Below, one piece after another: positions 26,222 to 38,102 of a stretch of DNA of 64,000 nt (position 1 is the first letter of the stretch; every line of letters begins with the position of its first letter). The DNA is from Actinostola sp. cb2023. Lineage: Eukaryota > Cnidaria > Anthozoa > Actiniaria > Actinostolidae. The stretch covers positions 33,501 to 97,500 of the forward strand of contig JAUJYZ010000713.1 in the NCBI GenBank assembly GCA_033675265.1, read 5' to 3'. The translations under genes were made by a program, and so were the position numbers. The notes beneath the pieces were generated by a model that saw only the letters and a list, made by a program, of their open reading frames with translations, made no database searches and was not told the DNA's origin.

Positions 26222-26315
26222 GGAAGAAAAAAGTAGAAGAGAAGAGAACTATTAGAGAAGAGAACTACGAGAGAAGAGAAGAGAACTATGAGAAAAGAGA
26301 ACTATGAGAGAAGAC
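26222..26315. repeat. Minisatellite, AGAGAACTATGAGAGAAG unit (right arm, part 1)
   Basis: The reverse orientation of the 10.9-11.9 kb satellite. It is cut off at 26,316 by unrelated sequence (starting CTTAGTCAATACCATT) that leads into the P-like transposon, and it resumes at about 38,380. Confidence 0.85.
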
Positions 26316-26353
26316 TTAGTCAATACCATTTTGAGCACAAATTTTAGACCATT

Positions 26354-26360
26354 GTTGGAC
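26354..26360. other. Target-site duplication (left) of the P-like transposon
   Basis: GTTGGAC immediately precedes the left terminus CACAGGTAGCCC. The same 7 bp immediately follow the right terminus at 36,713-36,719, and a further shared C allows an 8-bp reading. P-superfamily elements make 7-8-bp duplications. Confidence 0.85.
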
Positions 26361-27012
26361 CACAGGTAGCCCAAACGTAGAATCAGTGGACCGTGACGTC
26401 ATTGAATATTCCGTTGACCGTTGGATTTTCGAATGGTCTCAGGAATGAGCTCTTAGAAAGACTTCAAATGATATGGGATTCTCAAACATGTCTTCATAAT
26501 AGTAGTCTGATAATTAAAGAACACTTTGGTGTAGAAATCTGAGCAAGAAATTGTGTTTTTGAGTGGTTTTGAGCGATTCGAAAATTTCACCCGTTTCTAG
26601 CGTACATATAATTAGGAAAGGTTTGCAACTCCGGCCACCAATTTTTTACAACCACTGTCGCTAAAAAAATTATAGCTCAAAAACTACGCAAGCAAAAAAT
26701 ATCGCTTTCCCACCACACATTCTCAAATAAATGATCTTTACAATGAGCTTTTGTGCAAATTTTTTGGTCCACCATATGCCGAGAAATATTTTTTTGAAGT
26801 TGGGGAAGTCGACGAAAAGTTCGCCGTGGCCATCCGCAGTCATCAGCTGTGCACCTAAAACGTTCTGAGGGAGGGGACGGACCGATAGATTTGTTAACAA
26901 AAGCTACACTGAGTAGGGGAGGGGACCAATGAACCTTCGCTAACTGAAACTATACTGAGGGGGAAGGGACCGATGGAGTTTCGCTTGCTACCGGCAACTT
27001 GTAGATTTCAAA
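26361..27012. repeat. Left terminal inverted repeat, 652 bp
   Basis: It pairs with 36,065-36,712 end to end. The clearest difference is a 4-bp indel (ATATCGCTTTCCC here against ATATTTCCC there, near 26,700). The innermost shared sequence is GTAGATTTCAAA. ORFs within it (e.g. 26,670-26,900) also appear in the other TIR and are not supported as genes. Confidence 0.92.
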
Positions 27013-27065
27013 TTGGATTTCCCAATACCAGTGAATCAGTGATTTTCATATTAAATACTGAGAAG

Positions 27066-30014
27066 ATGGAGCTAACTAATCAACAGCAATTCGTTGCAAA
27101 TCTTGCTTTACAAGGTCACAATATGTTTATAACTGGCAAAGCAGGAACAGGGAAATCCTTCCTGGTGAAGAGTATGTTTAAATCACTGACAAATCTTGGA
27201 AAAAAATGTAAAATCGTGTGTCCTACTGGAATAGCGTGCGAAGTATACAGCGAGGAAAATGCTAGTACCATTCATTCTTTTTTTGGGCTTGGTGTTGCTA
27301 ATCGGCCGTTTGATGTCTTGGTTAATAGCTCTTCATCAAATAATCTTGTTAAAAGCCGCGTTGAAAGTGTCAATGTACTGTTCTGGGACGAAGTTTCAAT
27401 GTCTAGTCGGGTAGTTCTAGAATTGGTCAATAATATATTGATGGAAATTCGTCAAGATGAAAGACCATTTGGAGGGATACAAGTCATAGCAGTTGGCGAA
27501 TTCAAACAACTACGTCCGGTGCCAAGTAAGTTTGATTCTGGAGAGTTCATGTTTTTATCAGAAGTCTTTAAGCAAGCATTTGTCCATAAATATGAACTTG
27601 AAGTGCCAATGAGGCAAAACGTAGGAGAAGAACGGTTTATCGAGTCGCTGAAATGTTTGCAAGATGGAAACATTACACCATTATTGTGCGAGTTTATGTT
27701 AGGTTTAGATCGCCCTCTAACAGAAGGAAACTGCGACGACCCAGTTCATATCTACTTTAGAAATGATAGTGTATCATTACACAACATTAATAGATTAAGG
27801 GAAATGCACGGCGAATGTACGGTGTACGATGCGAAAGATAAAGATAACTGTGGTGGGTTGAAGTGCCCTGCAGAAAAGTGCGTACCATTGAAAATCGGCG
27901 CAAAAGTGATGCTTGTTTGGAATTTGAACGAGAAATTACACAACGGAAGTATGGGTACCGTAAGAAAATTGCATAAGGAATATTGCGAAGTTCACTTTCC
28001 TGGATACGGTAACGTTAGCTTGAAAAAACAGACTTGGTCAAACTTTAACGAAAATGGGCAGGTTATTGGAAGTCGTACCCAAATACCCCTTAAGTTATGT
28101 TGGGCGATTTCAGCACATAAGTCGCAAGGTCTGACACTCCCATCAGTCGTTTTGCATTGCTCAAGGGAATTTTCACCGGGATTAATTTATGTGGCATGTT
28201 CTCGAGTAAAAGCACAAAAGCAACTTCAAGTAAAAAATTTCAAGAAAAGTTTTATACAGCGCCCACCAAAGATTGTCACCGAGTTTCATTCCTCGATTAA
28301 CAACAAAGACATCTATGTGAAACCTGATTGCAGTTGTTGCCGCAGACCACTCCTAGATGTGCCATATATTGGTAATGCTCCAATACAGAATGAAGACGGC
28401 GAAACCGACGACGAGGACGATACTGACTTTGTTGAGGATGATAATGTTGTCAATGATTTGTTTCACTCCCCTGCACAATCCCCTGTCAACCTTGATCTTC
28501 TGGATGTTTTTCTATTATTACATGACGAACAAGGGCACAGTATACTGTATTCACCTCCAGATGATTTTGAATACACTACCATGGTCGCATCCCTGAAGAA
28601 AGATTTTCCTATCGAAACACCTTTCCTCATAGAACACAATACTCTGTTGGACTTTTTGATTTTAGACGAAAACGTTTCCAGAACAAAACTATTTATTGAC
28701 ATACAGTGGCACAAAATAAGAAATCTACTTCCTCTTCCTGACGATATTGAAGATCTCTCTGACGCCTCAATATCAAGACAGAAATTCACCAAAGTAGGCG
28801 AACATCTTCATAGTCTGATTGTCAGTAACGAACTTAAGAACGAGGTTCTTGCATTATTCAAAAGAGAACACGAACAGCTGTCAGAGGCCATGATAAGCAT
28901 TGGTTCTCAACTAGTACAAGCGATTTACAGCACCATTTTAAATATAATTGCGGAAATGGTTCGTTCAAAAGAAGAAAACGAGGAAGTTACTTTCAATCTT
29001 GAAGAAATGCCTGATGAAGGAAAGGCAAAAGTTCGTTATGTTGGAGCGTGGATGATTCGGAAAGCATTAGAAAAGTCACGAAGATATGTGAGAGAGAATA
29101 AATTCTCGCTAACCAATGACGAGGTGATGGCCCGTGTGAGAAGAGAACACAATAAAATGAACCTCTTGAATGACTATGTTATAATTCCATTTGAATCGCT
29201 GGAGAATGAGACCAGTTATCCGCTAACGTTAGGCGTGACTGAAGACAGGCAGTACAGGGGAAGAGGCCTCCTTCATATTTGTGATGAAATGTACGAGTTT
29301 ACGATGCAACTAGAGGAAATAAGGATACAATTGCTAAACGAACACAAATTTCACAGAGAAAAGGAGAACATAGTGTCACTGTATGAAATTCAACTTTTGG
29401 ACAATACACAGCTACGATTGAAATGGTCATCCGTCATACCTGCAGAACCTGATTTACTGGTAAGTAAATTGATTTATGATTCAACGTACATGTATATATA
29501 AGATGCTCATTTCAGGGTTTTTTTTGTTCAGGGACATGTGGACGAGTTATACTGTGAAGTCATCAAGCGCTACACCAATATGTCCGCGGGGCAATTTCTA
29601 CGCAGCTTCAGGCGCGCGTTTAAAGTAAAGAAAGCCATGGCACTGAGAAAAGCCGTCCAGACCAGGCGGGAGAGACTTGAAGAGAAACGAAGTAAGGTAA
29701 ATATTTCCCAAATAGAGGCTGATGGAAGTACAGGAAAACAGATCTCTCACTGCCAACTTCAAGCACTCATTGGAAAAATAGAGTTAGAAGGGTTGAAAAG
29801 ACTGTACACGAGAGCGGAACTGATCAAGCTTTGTGAAGCATATGATGTGACACTGGGCGTAAGAAGTAATAAGAAAACAATACTGGAGGCTCTACTTCCT
29901 AAAATTAGCAGGTCGCATAGTATGCCTAATTTCCATGTATTTGTCAATTACTCTGTTGGAAGAATCACATGTGATTCTGGTAGAATTTCTCTTTTATTAA
30001 CTCGTACAAGATAA
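27066..30014 (+). CDS. PIF1-family DNA helicase with SAP-like C-terminus, transposon-borne
   Basis: Two exons. Exon 1 is 27,066-29,459; the donor G|GTAAGT is at 29,460, the acceptor TTGTTCAG ends at 29,531, and exon 2 is 29,532-30,014. Both junctions are phase 0, giving about 958 aa. I chose the ATG at 27,066 (MELTNQQQF) because the upstream in-frame ATG (26,973) lies inside the terminal repeat. Motifs: Walker A GKAGTGKS (residues 24-31), PTGIA (53-57), Walker B FWDE (106-109), GEFKQL (144-149, where PIF1 usually has GDF), PMRQ, AHKSQG (~350) and LIYVACSRV (~375), the PIF1 signature. An acidic linker (DDEDD...DD) follows near residue 450. The last 160 residues are basic and helical with a SAP-like stretch (AELIKLCEAYDV). 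There is no Rep/HUH domain, so it is not a Helitron protein. It presumably unwinds transposon or gap-repair intermediates (inference). Confidence 0.88.
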
Positions 30015-30675
30015 GAACTCTAGCTAACATATTTGTAAGCGGATAAACGTTCATGGCGCAAAGACGAAACGCGGTCTTTATTTATTTTATACTGCACCCC
30101 ACCATATATGTGCCGATACATGTGACCTGCATTATGTTGTACGTACTTTGTATTACGAATATTGAGAACAGTATCTTTACGTATATACATCCGATTTTGA
30201 GCAAAATCACAAGCAATCACTCTCAAAAATGGTTGTCCATGATATATATTTAAAAAAGAGTTCAATATATACAGGCAGGCAGACTGTTCACGTTCTAATT
30301 GCATTCTTTTTCTACAAGTATGTTCATGGATTTGCCGTTCTAGTGAACGGGCCGGACAGTGTCTTTCGGTATTAAAATACAGATCATGCAGGATATATGT
30401 TGCATTCACAAACATTTTGAGAATGACTGTTATAAAGTTATGCTCGCATATATAAGAAAGCGTTTAATACACAAACAAACTACTTGTGTAAAAACAATTA
30501 GATATGATAGAGAATAACTCTGAATAGATCCTTGATCCATATCACGATTGAAGGAAAACGTTATGAAACGGCTCAGTAAGGTCTTCGCCATGCAAAATCT
30601 TTGTTTCACTGATTCGATATTGACAGCAGTGTATATAGATCAATGAATGTTCCTGAGTATGATAACCATCTCCTT

Positions 30676-33600
30676 CTATTGACTATGTGAAAGTAGTGTC
30701 GACGATTTCTTCTTTGCGAAGGGATGGGGATTTGGAAGACAGCACACATCGCGTTCCTTGAGCACTGATCCAGCATTTCCTTTCTTGCTCATGACAGTTT
30801 GGGAAAACCTTACTGTTGTTTGAGAGTATCTTGTTAGGTTATAAGTAGGATGATCGTTTTGCTGGTTGCAACCTCTTAGCTGACAAAAGTGATTTTCAAC
30901 TGCGTCTTGGTTGACAATTGCGGGTTTAATAGATTTCCCGGGAAACTTGTGAAGTTTGAAATCAACGAGGGCTTTGAGTCCCAAAATGTTACATTGTAGA
31001 TCAAAAAACAGCTTGGATGAGATGAATTCTTTATCTGTATTACAACTGGCTTTCCAATTTCTGATAAATCGAAGGAAGTCGTCAAGTTCCCTCATTCTAG
31101 GGTCATCAGTGGACCGGATTTCAAGGTTGTCGTTGAAAAGCCTTACAAAATTTGAAGTGTGTTCCAATAGGTTTATGGTTGCGTCGATTTTACTATCACA
31201 GACCTGACCAGTCTCTTCTTCACCTGGTGCCTTTAAGGTGTTTCGGTAGGCCTGTGTGAGAAAAACAAAATGTTTTGGTGAAATCACGCACGTTGGTGAA
31301 ATTTCTAGGGAGTTTTCAAATGCATGTGAATTAAAAAGGATTTGGTATGACTGTAAAAACCGGACTGTTTTATGCCGTGTATTCCAAAGTTTATTATTAC
31401 ATTGACCATGAAGTTCCGGCGTAACCTTGCTGTGCTCAGGCCGTGACGTGTGCTGGCTGGGGTTTAATCACAGTCATGCGAAATAACGAACTGATATCAG
31501 ATTACAAGACTTAGGCCCGCCCACACTAATGCATTTTCGTTTGTAAATGCATACATTTTTAATGTGTTTTGGCCTTGCGTCCAAGTAAAACGATCGAATT
31601 AAAACGCAAAAACGCTTTAATTCAAAAACTGTTCTCCAGAGACATTCGGTGCGCTATCGTCATTTTATATAAAAATAGAAATATTACGCGCTCTTTGATT
31701 AGCCGAGAGCCGTGTGATAAAGTACAGACATACAGATGACGTCACAAAATCACAAAATAGTCGAAATATTATATAAAACAGATATATATTCCATTTTCAT
31801 GTGTGTCTGTACTCTTATAGATGCACAGCAGACGTCAAAATGTGGTGAGAACAAAACATTACTCCACGAGACGAACTATATTTGTTAAAGTGTGGACAAC
31901 GAAAACGGATGCTTTCGAAAACGCATTAGTGTGCATGGACGGGCCCTGGTAATTTAGTCGTGTATAGCTTAAAGTACCACAAAATTCCGATAATAAGACC
32001 TGGGCTTATATTTGTTCGATGGCATGTTTTGTTCTTAGAACAATATACTTATTATCGGAATTTTTCGGTATATTAGTACCTTCATTAGATATAACATTTT
32101 GCTATCCAACACGTCTTCAGCCAAATGATTTCTCATTTTACTGGAACTTGAAAGTTCAAAGTGTTCTTCTGTTAGCCTCTCGTGCAAGGAAAGTGACATA
32201 GCAGTTTGGTCAAACTTGTAAGCATTGGTGAAGTGATTCCACAGAATCGCTTTTCCATTGACAGTCAGATTGCGCGGCTTGTTGCTTCCACTTTTAGAAA
32301 TGTTGTTGCGGATCTTTTTAATATTGTGCTGTATATTAATATAGAAGATATAGTTAGCATTAACAACTTCTGACTAAGCATAAAAATTTACATCATTATT
32401 GCCATCATTTATTTACCAACTCGGCTAGACATATGAAAAGTACTTCAAGACTTTCAATACGTTTCAGTTTCAAACATGAATATTAAATATAGAGCCAATG
32501 TCAACGGCTGATTAATTAGCCAAGTCAAAACGCAAAAAATAATGTGCACATGCATAGTACAACAAAAGTGCAATAGTTTACTATGCAAGGCTGGATGTCA
32601 TGTTAATTGGGTGGGACGTGGTGTATTGCATGTATTTTAAAGGGTACTTCGTGTCCTATTATACAACACCTGCCTAATGGGCGAATATTGAAAAAAAAAT
32701 AAAAATCTAAGAATCAGACTTACCTTTGGATCCATCATGAATATCATTGGTTTTCCTGTATGTATATTTGTAGTGGTGTAGTTTTTATCATTTTCCATAT
32801 TATCAGGAAAATGAAGTCGAATGAAATTTCTATTTACATCAGCACCATCGCAAATACACCAATAGATACTAAAGACAAAAATGAAATATTCTCGATAAGT
32901 ATTACGTCTGCAAGAGTTATACATCCCGAGAGCCGAGGAATGTATAGGCTTATTACCGACGTTCGAGGAATTTAACTAACTTATTATATGATTGAGAAGG
33001 TTTCGTAATGAGCTAGCAGGGTAATATGGGAGATAAAGCTCTACAGAGAACAAAGAAAACAGACTTGATCATATAATAAGTGATAAAACGTCTTTACCTG
33101 AAACTTGCTATTTTCATCCACAACACTCCTTCCCAAAATTTCTCATAGAGAATTGCAGGGCTGGTTTGTTTGACGGGAAAGTGGGCGATAGGGAATCGGA
33201 ATCCGCTGTCGCTTATGAACACGAATTGTAGCAGGTGTGTGGCTACTTCGGCTTCGTTTTTCCCTGCGTACATATAGTATTATATATGTCAATTTTACAA
33301 ACGTAAACTGGTACTACCCACCTCCCTCCTATAGACTCACTGAAAGGCATATTATTCATAAATAAATGAGTAAACAATGGCTTCATCAATCAGTACCTGT
33401 GCTCAACGTTTTCATGTCTTCATTTGTTTGGCCAAGTGATACGAGCCCTACCAATTTGGTCGTGCCTCCTTTCTTAATCAGAGCAAGATCTTCCTATAAT
33501 GAAGATAATATCTCACTTGCATATAAGTACAAAAAATTACGTTTAATATGCGCGATTCGCGGCGCAAAATGCAACATAAAACATGATCCTTAGATACGGT

Positions 33601-35991
33601 TCATTCATGATAGAACAAGATAAGATCGTGTTTAATTTGAAGTATGAATTAATCACAACCGTTTATTAGCCTAACTGCTTGTGCACTTTTTATCACGTAT
33701 AGTATTGTACATGACAACTTCACCTGTATTGTCATCTCGTCTAGCAAAAAACCTCCCCAGTAATCTTCTTCTTTCAGATTTCGCCTCTCTGCTTCCTTTC
33801 TGCACCAGTTGATGACTTCAGCATTCCAACCTGGCATTTCTTCTATTGAGTTTTTGTAGTATCTAAAAGCCAGAATAACAGTATAACTCAAAGGAGAAAA
33901 TGGAATACCGTAAATCCTCTCAGAAATAAGCGCCCACCTCCTCACACGCGTTTTCAGTCGTGCGCGCCCGGGCGCTTATTATAGAGGATTTACGGGAACC
34001 CGATATTTGCCACGCCCATCTCGCATACCTGATGATTCGGTCACTTGGAAGAACCAGAAACCCACGAAGAACCTGCAATGTTTTAGGACTGCGGCTATAT
34101 ATTTCCAAACATAACTTGATTATCCTAAAAGATAAATAAACAATACATTACCTAACAGTAATGCTTTATAGCTTTTTATCATTTTTGTTTGGAAGATCAA
34201 AGATCATCGTTTTGAACAGGTGTTTTTCGTTGATCTAAAAACTATACTTACCTGGGGTGCCATCTGTGACCATTTTTTGACTTTGTATTCAACTGCTTTT
34301 TCTGTTCTTCAAAGAGAATATTTAGCCCATCTGGGACGGGGTTTTTGTCGTTGACCATTTCAAACATCTGGCAATAGTCACGATGATCTTCTTCATCAAC
34401 TAACCACATCTCTTCTTGTAGCTTTAACCTTAGCCTTCTTACTTTCTCTTCGGCAGCACGGAGCTTCTTCTTTTGTAATTCTATTTTGCATTTCATCTCT
34501 TTATTGCTCAAATATCTGTTATTACATTTTAAGTCAACTTCTTTTTCTACGCGCCATTCATGCTTGATTTGGTGTTTTCTGGACACGTAAGCACACTCGT
34601 TACAATGCCCTTCGTCGTTCGCTATTACAAGACACTTCGTAGATGTTATGAAGTGGTGGGTATCTGATGAAGAACTTTCATAAATTCTGTGTATTGTTGA
34701 CATTGTTGTTCCATTTTTGTCGGTGATGTCGTTTATCTCACTTGCACTCGCCTCTAGTTCTACACCATGACATAAGATAGAATTTTCCATAAAGGTAAAA
34801 AGTTGTTGCAGTTCGTTGCAGTCCTGTACAATGTTAGTAGGCCAAATACCTAGGATCACTGGAGTGACCTCTCCTCCTATGTATCGTATAGATATGGAAA
34901 TCCCCTTTAGAGAATTTCGAGCTGTTATCATTAAAACTAACTCCATACTGTCCTTTCTAACGTCTTGAATTTTACAGAAATCAATTATTTCACTGCTAGG
35001 CATCTTGCAACTCCAGTTTTTCGGACATTCGTTGGGAAGACTCTTCCACAGCTGTTCGCCAAGATGAAATTCGTTCACAGTTTTACTTCGAAATGATAAG
35101 TTAAAATATGTCATTTTTTTAAAATGACGGGTTTTAACTACTTCTGAATGCCATGCTTCACTGATAATTATCCCGATAGCACGATTATCTAGCTTGAACG
35201 TTAGGTTTTCTTTATGTGTTTCATAAAACGCCATTATGGATTCTGCGGTTACAAACGATCCTTGCTGAAACTCCAAAATGTTAAGTATCCTAAAATCCAA
35301 GCGAAAAATAAATAATAATGAGTAATTATGATTATTTAACCCGTAAAAACTGCCAGTGTGCATGTATATGTACTGTATGTTTTTTTTCTGAGCATATTCA
35401 CGTTTAACTGACTACAGTCAAACCTGTTTTAAGCCTGTATTTTGTATTAGTTATTTACTGTTATTGTTGCATGAACACTGTTGAACTAAAATGGTCATGA
35501 TTATAAACATTTTTTTTTAATAGAACAGATTTCAAACGTTTTTTCCCCTCCCTTTTATAAGCCCCCCGGTTATAAGCTCACCACAAAACCCTAAGTTATA
35601 TAAGCCCAGGGCTTATAACCGGGGATTCTACGGTACCGTAGTAAATTCAAATTATATAGCATTTATCTGTTTGAGGACATCTTTGTAAAACAATAATAAA
35701 GATCGTAAAGTTGTTACAAATCATAAGTTAGTTGCCTGTTATATTTTAAGCCAAAAGATGAAACGATACTGCAATGAAACATTCAATCGACGGTCGACGT
35801 CCTCGAGCAAAAATGCCTGCTCGAGGCATACCAATGCAAACACAACTACAAAAGGCATAAAGAAAATGATTTACATCTAGATAACAAGAATTTACTTACC
35901 AGTATTTGGCAGATAATGAAACACGGCATTGTTTTTTAACTTTGATATCATCTTCAGACGATTTTCTTTTTAAATACTGCTTTGAAAGCAT
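30676..35991 (-). CDS. P/THAP9-type transposase, nine exons
   Basis: Exons on the minus strand, 5' to 3': 35991-35900, 35289-34252, 34124-34029, 33862-33724, 33494-33398, 33263-33098, 32868-32724, 32328-32080, 31251-30676. Every intron is GT-AG and all joins keep frame, giving 2,598 nt, 865 aa plus stop. Residues 31-376 carry a CxxC motif (HCNECAY) and a coiled coil. NGHRWHPR plus SPKTLQVLRGFLVLPS then match the core of P-type transposases. Candidate catalytic residues are D450 (LLDEM), D589 (MMDPKHNIKKIRNN, where P-types have D-P-H-L-x-K) and E793 (NQDAVENHF). The C-terminal GC...NDHPTYNLTRY pattern is also P-like. No THAP zinc finger is visible at the N-terminus. It presumably binds the TIRs and catalyses cut-and-paste transposition. 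The start MLSKQYLKRK is the first usable ATG inside the TIR. Confidence 0.87.
31513..31946. mobile_element. MITE nested in transposase intron 8
   Basis: GGCCCGCCCACACTAATGCA at the left is mirrored by GCATTAGTGTGCATGGACGG then GCC at the right. Terminal GTCCACACT motifs and inner AAAACG repeats relate it to the MITEs at 60,205 and 63,435. It lies wholly inside the intron between exons 8 and 9. Confidence 0.65.
31981..32065. repeat. 85-bp hairpin in transposase intron 8
   Basis: AAAATTCCGATAATAAG is mirrored by CTTATTATCGGAATTTTT. It ends about 15 bp from the exon-8 donor on the minus strand without touching it. Confidence 0.7.
33908..33993. repeat. 86-bp hairpin in transposase intron 3
   Basis: CGTAAATCCTCTCAGAAATA with AGCGCCC is mirrored by GGGCGCTTATTATAGAGGAT with TTACG. 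It is a small foldback MITE confined to the intron, and the minus-strand ORF running over it is a shadow. Confidence 0.7.
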
Positions 35992-36064
35992 ATTTGCGGA
36001 CCTATTCCATCCGAATTTCAAATCAAACCCAACGGAATTCCATTTGGTCTTGAAATTTTGAAAT

Positions 36065-36712
36065 TTTGAAATCTACAAGTTGCCGGTAGCAAGCGAAACT
36101 CCATCGGTCCCTTCCCCCTCAGTATAGTTTCAGTTAGCGAAGGTTCATTGGTCCCCTCCCCTACTCAGTGTAGCTTTTGTTAACAAATCTATCGGTCCGT
36201 CCCCTCCCTCAGAACGTTTTAGGTGCACAGCTGATGACTGCGGATGGCCACGGCGAACTTTTCGTCGACTTCCCCAACTTCAAAAAAATATTTCTCGGCA
36301 TATGGTGGACCAAAAAATTTGCACAAAAGCTCATTGTAAAGATCATTTATTTGAGAATGTGTGGTGGGAAATATTTTTTGCTTGCGTAGTTTTTGAGCTA
36401 TAATTTTTTTAGCGACAGTGGTTGTAAAAAATTGGTGGCCGGAGTTGCAAACCTTTCCTAATTATATGTACGCTAGAAACGGGTGAAATTTTCGAATCGC
36501 TCAAAACCACTCAAAAACACAATTTCTTGCTCAGATTTCTACACCAAAGTGTTCTTTAATTATCAGACTACTATTATGAAGACATGTTTGAGAATCCCAT
36601 ATCATTTGAAGTCTTTCTAAGAGCTCATTCCTGAGACCATTCGAAAATCCAACGGTCAACGGAATATTCAATGACGTCACGGTCCACTGATTCTACGTTT
36701 GGGCTACCTGTG
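36065..36712. repeat. Right terminal inverted repeat, 648 bp
   Basis: The reverse complement of 26,361-27,012. The transposase start codon (35,991) lies 74 bp inside its inner edge, so the TIR must carry the promoter or 5'UTR. The 71-aa ORF inside it repeats the one in the left TIR. Confidence 0.92.
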
Positions 36713-36719
36713 GTTGGAC
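36713..36719. other. Target-site duplication (right) of the P-like transposon
   Basis: GTTGGAC, identical to 26,354-26,360, directly follows the terminal CTGTG. Confidence 0.85.
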
Positions 36720-37005
36720 CTCCGTTACAATTAATTATAATAACTTTTCATTCAGTTTTCTTTTCAATGTCAAATGAGCCATCTGCTTTCATTCTCTTCT
36801 CTGTTTGCTCTCCTACCACACCTCCGCATTAATAAGCCTCGCTAGATACTTTTATCCTGTTTATACTTATAATATTTTAACACGACTAGTTAGCTTGTGA
36901 TTCTAGTTATCTCACAGTATAACTTTAACACAATATCTTCAACTACTAATAATAATAATAATAATAAATAATAATAATAATAATAATAATATAATAATAA
37001 GTATA

Positions 37006-37170
37006 GGTAATCATACGGTTTCGAGTTCAATTTGGGATTAATTCGCACGAGTGTGTTTTTCAAAGAGTTCAAATTGCACGAGACCGTAGGTCGAGTGCAA
37101 TTTGAGCTCTTTGAAAAACACACGAGTGCGAATTATCACAAATTGAACGAGAAACCGTATGATTACTTAT
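37006..37170. mobile_element. 165-bp foldback element
   Basis: GTAATCATACGGTTTCGAGT on the left pairs with the right end GAGAAACCGTATGATTAC. Inner GTGTGTTTTTCAAAGAG and CTCTTTGAAAAACACAC also pair. A short (TAA)n run precedes it. There is no gene between 36,720 and 37,006. Confidence 0.8.
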
Positions 37171-37174
37171 TAAT

Positions 37175-38054
37175 AATATAGATGCAAAAATTTAGCGAAA
37201 ATTAGACAGCAAAGGACACATGAAAACAAGCATGCACGTAGCGAAGTACTCGTTTATTTGACATCAAATTAATCGACACTACAACACAACAACTATAGTA
37301 CATAATGATTGTAGCAACAAACAGTAATAAGTACAAAGGCTGTTCATCGTTTTTAGAAAGTTGAAACGAGTACAAAACTCTGATTTTCTATTCCCGAAAG
37401 CTCAAAAGTTTGATCCTCAGACCTCAGTTTTTAATTGAGAGTTCATTCACGCACTCAGAGAGAAATTCGACCAAACTTACTGTAAATCACTGGATATCCT
37501 TGATTACTTTCCTGACCACTCAAACCAAAGTTGAATACTCATTAATTTGTAGAAGTTTGATGTACCTTTTGCTTACAAGAGCCAACAAAGTTCTTCATTT
37601 ATCACGTACATGTAGTTTTCAGTTTTCCTTTCTAGAGAAGGCTCCCCCGTCAACTTTCATGTCGAGTCTATAAAATGGTGAAAATGTTGTTTTTGGTGCT
37701 TGTTAACTCCAGAATAACAGGCAGCGAGTCCTTCTTTCCATTCTTTCTGTCTTTTGTACTGCATAAAATTGATTTTTCAGTGATTTTGGTAGCGTTTTTC
37801 AACCCTTTTTCGGCAAAGATCCGCCATCTTGAAATTTTTGAAATTCTGTGAATTTTCTGTTGCCATGGAAACCACTGTAATGTGATTGGCTAAAATTATT
37901 TTCTATTGTTTATTAGCCAATCAAAAGCGAAATTTTGTTTGTAATTTGCACTGTGTTACACTCTTTTGCACACTGTTACACTTTTTTGCACAGTGTTTAG
38001 AATAAATAGCAAAGCTCTCAGCCAATCAAAATCGAGTAATTTTTGCATCTATAT

Positions 38055-38055
<1 letters not shown>
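37175..38055. mobile_element. 881-bp element with AATATAGATGCAAAAATT termini
   Basis: The exact 18-bp inverted termini are AATATAGATGCAAAAATT and AATTTTTGCATCTATATT. Inside are CCAAT-type motifs (GATTGGCTAAAA, TTAGCCAATCAAAA) but no transposase. An 87-aa plus-strand ORF (37,410-37,673) has no recognisable feature. Followed by (TAA)n at 38,056-38,100. Confidence 0.7.

Positions 38056-38102
<47 letters not shown>

Larger units (their letters stand above)
26361..36712. mobile_element. 10.35-kb P-superfamily-like DNA transposon encoding a PIF1 helicase and a transposase
   Basis: The boundaries are set by perfect CACAGGTAGCCC / GGGCTACCTGTG termini flanked by the 7-bp repeat GTTGGAC. The terminal inverted repeats are about 650 bp and almost identical. 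Two genes converge inside. A PIF1-type helicase runs on the plus strand (27,066-30,014) and a nine-exon P/THAP9-type transposase on the minus strand (30,676-35,991). Both start within about 75 bp of a TIR, so each TIR probably supplies a promoter. Both reading frames are free of stops or frameshifts. Smaller hairpin elements sit only in introns. Classical P elements encode a transposase only, with short (31-bp) TIRs; the second gene and long TIRs are unusual. Confidence 0.88.

Noticed and set aside
26361..36712. Helitron
   Set aside because: A PIF1 helicase is present, but there is no Rep/HUH domain, no TC...CTRR ends, and the element has long TIRs and a target duplication.
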